Source: Methylobacterium sp. Leaf104 (GTDB taxonomy: Bacteria; Pseudomonadota; Alphaproteobacteria; Rhizobiales; Beijerinckiaceae). From it: a stretch of 64,000 nt of DNA. The stretch spans positions 135,579-199,578 of the forward strand of contig NZ_LMMZ01000003.1 in assembly GCF_001422885.1 (NCBI RefSeq), read 5' to 3'. The notes beneath the pieces were generated by a model that saw nothing but the letters and a program-made list of their open reading frames with translations, did not search any database and was not told the origin of the DNA. Shown here one piece after another: positions 59,916 through 64,000 of this stretch. The position numbers and the translations under genes were made by a program. Positions within the stretch are counted from its first letter, which is position 1; each line of letters opens with the position of its first letter.

Positions 59916-61559
59916 TCAGAACACGTGTCGCAGGATGAAGAACAGCCCGCCCGCCAGGGTGATGGCCGCCGGGAGGGTGAGCACCCAGGCCAGGGCCATG
60001 TTGCGCACCGTGGCGACCTGCAGGCCCGAGCCGTTGGCCGCCATGGTGCCGGCGACGCCGCTCGACAGGATGTGGGTGGTGGAGACGGGCAGGCCGTAGA
60101 GCTCGGCGAGGCCGATGGTGCCGGCGGCCACGATCTCGGCCGAGGCGCCCTGGGCGTAGGTGAGGTGGGTCTTGCCGATCCGCTCGCCCACCGTCACCAC
60201 GATGCGCTTCCAGCCGACCATGGTGCCGAGGCCCAGCGCCAGGGCGACGCAGACCTTCACCCAGGTCGGGATGTAGCGGGTGCCGTCGTTGAGCAGGCCC
60301 TCGTAGGCCTTGAGGGTCTTGCCCTCCGCCTCCGGGAAGCCGGCGCCGGCGCCCGGCAGCAGCCGGACCGCGTCGGCGGCGAGGTACATGTCGTTGCGCA
60401 GGTTCGGGGTCGCGGCGGCCGGCACCTGGCGGATCGCGCCGTGGCGCTGGACCGAGGCGGCGATGTCGTCGGAGAGGGCGGCGAGCGCCGCGTAGACGGC
60501 GGGGGTGTTCAGCGCCTTCGTGCGCAGGGCCTCGCTGACCTGGCCGCGGGCCGCCGCCGCGTCGGGGCGCGCCGCGGTTCCGGCCCGGGCCACGAACACC
60601 GCGCTGGCGTCCTGCGAGCGCTGCACGAAGACCGGGGTCATGTCGTCCGACATGGTGCGGTTGAGGGCATAGGCGGTGGGGGCCGCGCCGATCAGGATCA
60701 GCATGATCAGGCCCATGCCCTTCTGACCGTCGTTGCCGCCGTGGAAGAACGACACCAGGGTGCAGGTGAGGATGAGGAGGCCGCGGATCCAGAGCGGAGG
60801 CGGGGCCTCGCCCTCGGGGGCCTCGTAGAGGTCGCGTCGCTTGACCACCGCCTTCATGGCCAGGAGCAGCAGGGCCGCCAGGACGAAGCCGAGGACGGGC
60901 GAGAACAGCAGCCCCTCCAGCACCTTCACGGCCTGCCCCCACTCGACGCCGGAGGTGCCCTGGCCGTCGGGCGCCATCAGCTGGTTGGCGAGGCCGACGC
61001 CGATCACCGAACCGATCAGCGCATGGGAGGAGGAGTTCGGCAGGCCGAGCGCCCAGGTGCCGAGATTCCACAGGATCGCGGCGATCAGCAGCGAGAAGAT
61101 CATCGCGTAGCCGGCGGACGAGCCGACCTGCAGGATCAGCTCCACCGGCAGCAGGGTGACGATGGCGTAGGCCACCGCGCCCGAGGACAGCATGACCCCG
61201 AGGAAGTTGAAGGCGCCGGACCAGACCACCGCCACCACCGGCGGCATCGCGTGGGTGTAGATCACCGTCGCCACCGCGTTGGCGGTGTCGTGGAAGCCGT
61301 TCACGAACTCGAAGGCCAGGGCGATGAGGAGAGCGAGGGCGAGGAGCGCGAAGGCCCCGATCGCCAGTGGGCTCTCGCCCACCGCGTTCATGTCGTGGAT
61401 CAGGCTGTAGCCGGCATAGGCGAGCCCGCCGACGAGGACGACGGCGAAGGCGACGAGGCCCGAGACGTGGATGCCGCCGTCGAGGTTCGGGCCGGGGCGG
61501 CGCCCCGATCCCGTCTGCGGCGGCGCGGAGCGAAGTCCGGGGGCGATCGCGTCGGCCAT
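59916..61559 (-). CDS. pit: Inorganic phosphate transporter, Pit family
   Basis: A 547-residue membrane transporter. The two PHO4 signature halves are visible: FVNGFHDTANAVATVIYT near residue 65 and FFHGGNDGQKGMGLIMLIL near 270. About 10-12 transmembrane segments are spread over the protein. A soluble loop of about 130 residues (from about 310) separates the halves. It exchanges metal phosphate with protons. A good Pho box lies about 75-100 bases upstream of its start. Confidence 0.92.
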   Translation of the reverse strand: MADAIAPGLRSAPPQTGSGRRPGPNLDGGIHVSGLVAFAVVLVGGLAYAGYSLIHDMNAVGESPLAIGAFALLALALLIALAFEFVNGFHDTANAVATVIYTHAMPPVVAVVWSGAFNFLGVMLSSGAVAYAIVTLLPVELILQVGSSAGYAMIFSLLIAAILWNLGTWALGLPNSSSHALIGSVIGVGLANQLMAPDGQGTSGVEWGQAVKVLEGLLFSPVLGFVLAALLLLAMKAVVKRRDLYEAPEGEAPPPLWIRGLLILTCTLVSFFHGGNDGQKGMGLIMLILIGAAPTAYALNRTMSDDMTPVFVQRSQDASAVFVARAGTAARPDAAAARGQVSEALRTKALNTPAVYAALAALSDDIAASVQRHGAIRQVPAAATPNLRNDMYLAADAVRLLPGAGAGFPEAEGKTLKAYEGLLNDGTRYIPTWVKVCVALALGLGTMVGWKRIVVTVGERIGKTHLTYAQGASAEIVAAGTIGLAELYGLPVSTTHILSSGVAGTMAANGSGLQVATVRNMALAWVLTLPAAITLAGGLFFILRHVF

Positions 61560-61632
61560 GAATCGGGTCCCTCGGCGGGGCGATCACGCAGGCGGGATGA
61601 TCCCGCCGCGACGCCGCGCACGCTCCGCCCCT

Positions 61633-61661
61633 ATGACGATCCTGTCACAGGACGATGACAG
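61633..61661 (-). promoter_or_regulatory. Pho box upstream of pit
   Basis: On the minus strand three 7-mers are spaced by four bases: CTGTCAT (61661-61655), CTGTGAC (61650-61644) and TCGTCAT (61639-61633). This matches the PhoB box pattern of direct CTGTCAT-like repeats with 11-base periodicity. In Sinorhizobium a pit gene is repressed by PhoB, so repression under phosphate starvation is a reasonable inference here. Confidence 0.8.
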
Positions 61662-61792
61662 CGGCCCCGTCTCCTCACGCGGGCCGGGATGAAACCCGAT
61701 GCTGGTTCGTGAGCGGACCCGGACCCGCGTTCGGCGCCTTGAGCAAGGGGCGGGAAAGCTGTGCGCTGCAACACACACATGCGTCAGCACTT

Positions 61793-61822
61793 GTTTGCCG
61801 GAGGGCAAACCCCAGATATAAC
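61793..61822 (+). promoter_or_regulatory. Palindromic operator overlapping a candidate promoter
   Basis: GTTTGCC-GGAG-GGCAAAC is a perfect 7-bp dyad at 61793-61810. It overlaps a candidate -35 (TTGCCG at 61795), with TATAAC at 61817-61822 sixteen bases further. It would drive the rightward GcrA-like gene through a leader of about 190 bases. A repressor bound to the dyad would block the promoter. Confidence 0.5.
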
Positions 61823-62017
61823 AGCATCATGACGCTGTCGCGTCCGGTTCGGCCGCGCTCTCGACCCGTTCCGGGTCCGCGAATCCTCCCCAACATGTCT
61901 GCGGGCCGCCCGCCGAGTCCATGCAGGGGAGAGGCCCTCCCGAAGGCGACACGCTCCCGATCCGCCACAATCCGCAGGGCCTCGCCCGCGAAAGACAGTC
62001 CGCGAGTCATCCGATCC

Positions 62018-62251
62018 ATGAACCAGCTTGTCCGCATGTCACAGGTCGGCGAGGCCGATGCCATCGCCGAGCCCTCCGCCGAGCTGCGGGTGCCGTTCGC
62101 GCAGTCCGGTGCCTTCGTGTGCAAATTCATCATCGGCGAGCCCAACGACCGCGCCGTCTGCTGCGGCGCCCCGGCGCCGGACGGCAAGAGCTGGTGCGCC
62201 TTCCACCGCCGCATCGTGTTCGAGCCCGCCCGGCCCGGCCGCCTGCGCTGA
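62018..62251 (+). CDS. Small GcrA-like zinc-binding protein
   Basis: A 77-residue protein. Its C-terminal half, FVCKFIIGEPNDRAVCCGAP then SWCAFHRRIVF, closely resembles the cysteine/histidine end of the cell-cycle regulator GcrA (CKWPIG, CG, YCxxH). It lacks GcrA's N-terminal DNA-binding helices, so it is a stand-alone zinc-knuckle form. A second ATG at 62036 is possible. A terminator follows. Confidence 0.72.
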   Translation: MNQLVRMSQVGEADAIAEPSAELRVPFAQSGAFVCKFIIGEPNDRAVCCGAPAPDGKSWCAFHRRIVFEPARPGRLR

Positions 62252-62281
62252 TCCGCAGGGTCGGCCCCGATCTGCCTTTAA

Positions 62282-62313
62282 CCCCGCCGGCATCCCCGGC
62301 GGGGTTTTCGTTT
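62282..62313. terminator. Bidirectional terminator
   Basis: CCCCGCCGG at 62282-62290 pairs with CCGGCGGGG at 62296-62304 around CATCC, followed by TTTTCGTTT on the plus strand and preceded by TTTAA on the other side. It serves the GcrA-like gene and perhaps the convergent exported-protein gene. Confidence 0.82.
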
Positions 62314-62330
62314 GCGCCGCCGGCCGGATC

Positions 62331-62924
62331 CTAGTCGTCGCTCTCCTCCTCGTAGGGGCGGTAGGTGCGCAGGCGTCTTCCGTCGGGGAACTCGATGCTG
62401 CGGGACCGGACCACGAGGTAGCCGGCCTCCTGGGCCTGCCGGATCCGGCGCGCCCGGTCGTCCTCGTACACGAACATCCCCGTCGCGGCCGGAGCCACCC
62501 CGTAGCTGTAGCGAATCACCGGGGGCCGCGCCGCATAGGCAGCGGGCCGCTGGACGAGGCGGCGACCGGCGCGGTCCGGGGCGGCGGGCGCGCGCGCGAC
62601 CGCGCGGATGGCCTGGTGACGCGGCGCGGAGGCCGTCCGGTGCGTGACCCGCACGCGTGCTTCGGTATACCCGCGCACGCTCTTGGGCGTCCGGGCCGCG
62701 GCCTGAAGCGGGCGTTTGGCCTCGGCGGCCGCCGCGGGCGCGGCGGCCTGGCTCGGGGCCTCGGGCGCCGGCGCGGGCTTGACCTCGGCGGCACCGCGGG
62801 CCGGCGGGTCGGTCCAGGTCCGGCCGGACGCCGAGGATTGCGGCGTCTCCGACAGGGCCAGGGTGGGCAGGGCGCCGATCACGAGAGCAAGGAACCCGAG
62901 ACGGCGAGGGACGGCGAACGTCAT
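62331..62924 (-). CDS. Exported alanine/proline-rich protein of unknown function
   Basis: A 197-residue protein with a signal (LGFLALVIGALPTLALS). It has an alanine/proline-rich linker, a basic middle and a more ordered end (RARRIRQAQEAGYLVVRSRS, PDGRRLRTYRPYEEESDD). It looks like a periplasmic envelope protein. No family recognised. Confidence 0.65.
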   Translation of the reverse strand: MTFAVPRRLGFLALVIGALPTLALSETPQSSASGRTWTDPPARGAAEVKPAPAPEAPSQAAAPAAAAEAKRPLQAAARTPKSVRGYTEARVRVTHRTASAPRHQAIRAVARAPAAPDRAGRRLVQRPAAYAARPPVIRYSYGVAPAATGMFVYEDDRARRIRQAQEAGYLVVRSRSIEFPDGRRLRTYRPYEEESDD

Positions 62925-63247
62925 GGGAACCTCCCAACGAGCCTTACGCTGCAATCGCTGATGACACCATGCCAAGATCTTGAACCCGTCCACCGGGAGA
63001 GACTTGGTGAATCAGGCCCCGACCTCGGCCTCGTCAGGGGAAACTTAGCGAAACCTTAAGAGCTCGTCCACGCACCCGGGACGTCTTCGTGCCGGAGAAC
63101 ACAGGTGCCCGCGACGGTCACGGCATCTGGCCTCGCCGTCCGTGGCATGGGAAAGGTCGCGCATCCCCGGCATTGCCGTGGATCGCCCCGGGACCATCTT
63201 CGTTGTCGCTCCACTGGCGTACCCGGCGTGGAGAGGAGAGCCATTTC
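62925..63247 (+). promoter_or_regulatory. Intergenic region upstream of sodC
   Basis: 323 bases between the divergent exported-protein and sodC genes. A short repeat GAAAC(C)TTA occurs twice at about 63041 and 63051. A GAGAGGAGAG ribosome site lies just before the sodC ATG. Other reading frames here look like shadows. Confidence 0.4.
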
Positions 63248-63811
63248 ATGAGACGACTTCCGTCGGTCCTCGCCCTCGCGGCGAGCACGGCCTTCGCCGC
63301 CCAGACTGCCCTCGCGCAGCCCGCCCCGGCCGCGCCCGCGGAGGCAGCGCCCCCCGCGGCACCGCAGACCTTCGAGAGCCCGATCCAGAACGGGAAGGGC
63401 GAGCCCATCGGCAAGATCGCGATCCGCGACGGCGCGAGCTCCCTGGTCATGCGCGTGACGATCCAGCCCGGCGGCCTTCCTCCCGGCTGGCACGGCATCC
63501 ACTTCCACGCCGTGGGCGATTGCTCCGACACCGCGAAGTTCGAGAAGTCGAAGGCCCACGTGAACCACGACCAGAGCAAGCACGGCCTGCTCAACCCGGA
63601 AGGCCCGGACGAGGGCGACCTGCCCAACGTCTTCGCCAATGCCGACGGGTCGGTGAACGCTGAGGTGTCGAGCGAGACGCCGCTGACCGGCGAGGGCGCC
63701 CTCAAGGACGGCGACGGCTCGGCCCTGATCATCCACGCGAACGAGGACGATCACACCACCCAGCCGATCGGCGGCGCCGGCGCCCGCATCGCCTGCGCGG
63801 TGATCAAGTAG
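63248..63811 (+). CDS. sodC: Cu/Zn superoxide dismutase, periplasmic
   Basis: A 187-residue enzyme that dismutates superoxide in the periplasm. Signal peptide to about residue 23 (FAAQTALAQP), then an alanine/proline-rich linker and the SodC barrel. Copper and zinc ligands appear in GWHGIHFHAVGDC, HVNHDQSKHG and LIIHANEDDH. The disulfide pair is the cysteine in VGDC and that in RIACAV near the end. GAGAGGAGAG precedes the ATG at 63248. Confidence 0.95.
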   Translation: MRRLPSVLALAASTAFAAQTALAQPAPAAPAEAAPPAAPQTFESPIQNGKGEPIGKIAIRDGASSLVMRVTIQPGGLPPGWHGIHFHAVGDCSDTAKFEKSKAHVNHDQSKHGLLNPEGPDEGDLPNVFANADGSVNAEVSSETPLTGEGALKDGDGSALIIHANEDDHTTQPIGGAGARIACAVIK

Positions 63812-63823
63812 GCCTCGCACAGT

Positions 63824-63853
63824 CCCGCGGAGCCCTCGGCCCCGCGGGGTTTT
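63824..63853 (+). terminator. Terminator downstream of sodC
   Basis: CCCGCGG at 63824-63830 pairs with CCGCGGG at 63842-63848, followed by GTTTT. It lies between the convergent sodC and dxs-like genes. Confidence 0.78.
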
Positions 63854-63865
63854 CCCAGCGCCGAC

Positions 63866-64000
63866 CTACTTCTGGACGACGCTGACGAGCTTGGCGCCCC
63901 GCGCCTTCCGTTCGGGGAGTGCGGCCTTGACGGTCTTGAGGATGCCGGCGGCGTCGAGGCCGGCCTCGGCGTACATGGCGTCCGGGGTGTTGTGGTCCTG
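63866..64000 (-). CDS. dxs: C-terminal end of a 1-deoxy-D-xylulose-5-phosphate synthase-like protein (partial)
   Basis: Only the last 44 residues are in the window: [20 protein letters not shown], then a basic end finishing KLVSVVQK. This matches the end of transketolase C-terminal domains in DXS, where YAxAGLDAxGI is conserved. DXS makes the first intermediate of the non-mevalonate isoprenoid route. The rest lies beyond the right edge, so the call is tentative. Confidence 0.7.
   Translation of the reverse strand, partial: QDHNTPDAMYAEAGLDAAGILKTVKAALPERKARGAKLVSVVQK

Larger units (their letters stand above)
61560..62017. promoter_or_regulatory. Divergent intergenic region pit / GcrA-like gene
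   Basis: 458 bases without a convincing gene. They hold the Pho box and a palindrome with promoter-like boxes, described separately. The part from 61830 to 62017 is open in one frame but reads as an arginine/proline-rich shadow. It is probably a leader of the downstream small gene. Confidence 0.5.

Noticed and set aside
61829..62017. In-frame upstream extension of the GcrA-like gene
   Set aside because: The translation is an arginine/proline/serine shadow, and the conserved part begins after 62018.
1..64000. CRISPR array, tRNA or rRNA genes, transposases or phage genes
   Set aside because: None was recognised by eye; repeats seen are short intergenic dyads without regular spacers, and no tRNA-like cloverleaf was noticed. 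A tRNA-finding program would settle the point.

Overview
The window is very GC-rich alphaproteobacterial chromosome from a pink-pigmented facultative methylotroph of the Methylobacterium/Methylorubrum type. The gene content and order (xoxFGJ, pqqABC/DE, mxbDM, the fhc/mtdB/mch/fae tetrahydromethanopterin genes, and a lanthanide-uptake cluster ending in lanmodulin) match, as far as I recall, one stretch of the Methylorubrum extorquens AM1 chromosome. No tRNA, rRNA, CRISPR array, phage gene or transposase was recognised.

Region 1 (1-17037) is methanol oxidation at the lanthanide/PQQ level. It holds the end of a pterin carbinolamine dehydratase gene, an orphan SsuABC-like ABC transporter, then xoxF (lanthanide methanol dehydrogenase), xoxG (cytochrome c) and xoxJ (periplasmic partner). 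An L,D-transpeptidase and the folate genes folP-folB-folK follow. Next comes the PQQ operon (pqqA, pqqB, fused pqqC/D, pqqE, then two uncharacterised exported proteins), preceded by the two-component pair mxbD/mxbM. A hairpin with a U-tract sits directly at the pqqA stop codon.

Region 2 (17179-37096) is formaldehyde oxidation and biosynthesis of its cofactors, methanopterin and methylofuran. It holds fhcBADC, beta-RFAP synthase, mtdB, an ATP-grasp gene that seems to start with CTG, mch, a RimK-like ligase, a CitG-like protein, fae, a HisA-like protein and mfnF. A tight minus-strand operon carries mfnB, mfnE, a dihydropteroate-synthase-related protein, a DUF447 protein, an SRPBCC protein and a YVTN propeller. 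A DUF1993 gene bordered by short repeats appears inserted between these blocks.

Region 3 (37284-47533) is the lanthanide utilisation and transport cluster: a DUF2380 protein, lutA-lutH (binding protein, YVTN propeller, cupredoxin-like protein, small exported proteins, ABC transporter, TonB receptor), then lanM with four DPDxDGTxDxxE-type EF hands and a last small exported protein. Strong hairpins close lutH and the whole cluster. XoxF needs the lanthanide and PQQ delivered by regions 3 and 1. Its product formaldehyde is taken up by Fae and the H4MPT enzymes of region 2, so the window is an almost complete module for lanthanide-dependent methanol oxidation.

Region 4 (47560-64000) is ordinary accessory and housekeeping sequence: exopolysaccharide genes (sugar transferase, glycosyltransferase, export lipoprotein, Wzc-like protein with a degenerate kinase domain, acyltransferase-like protein, deacetylase), a second orphan ABC transporter, an NDP-sugar epimerase, a Pit phosphate transporter with a Pho box, a small GcrA-like protein, an exported protein, sodC, and the end of a dxs-like gene.
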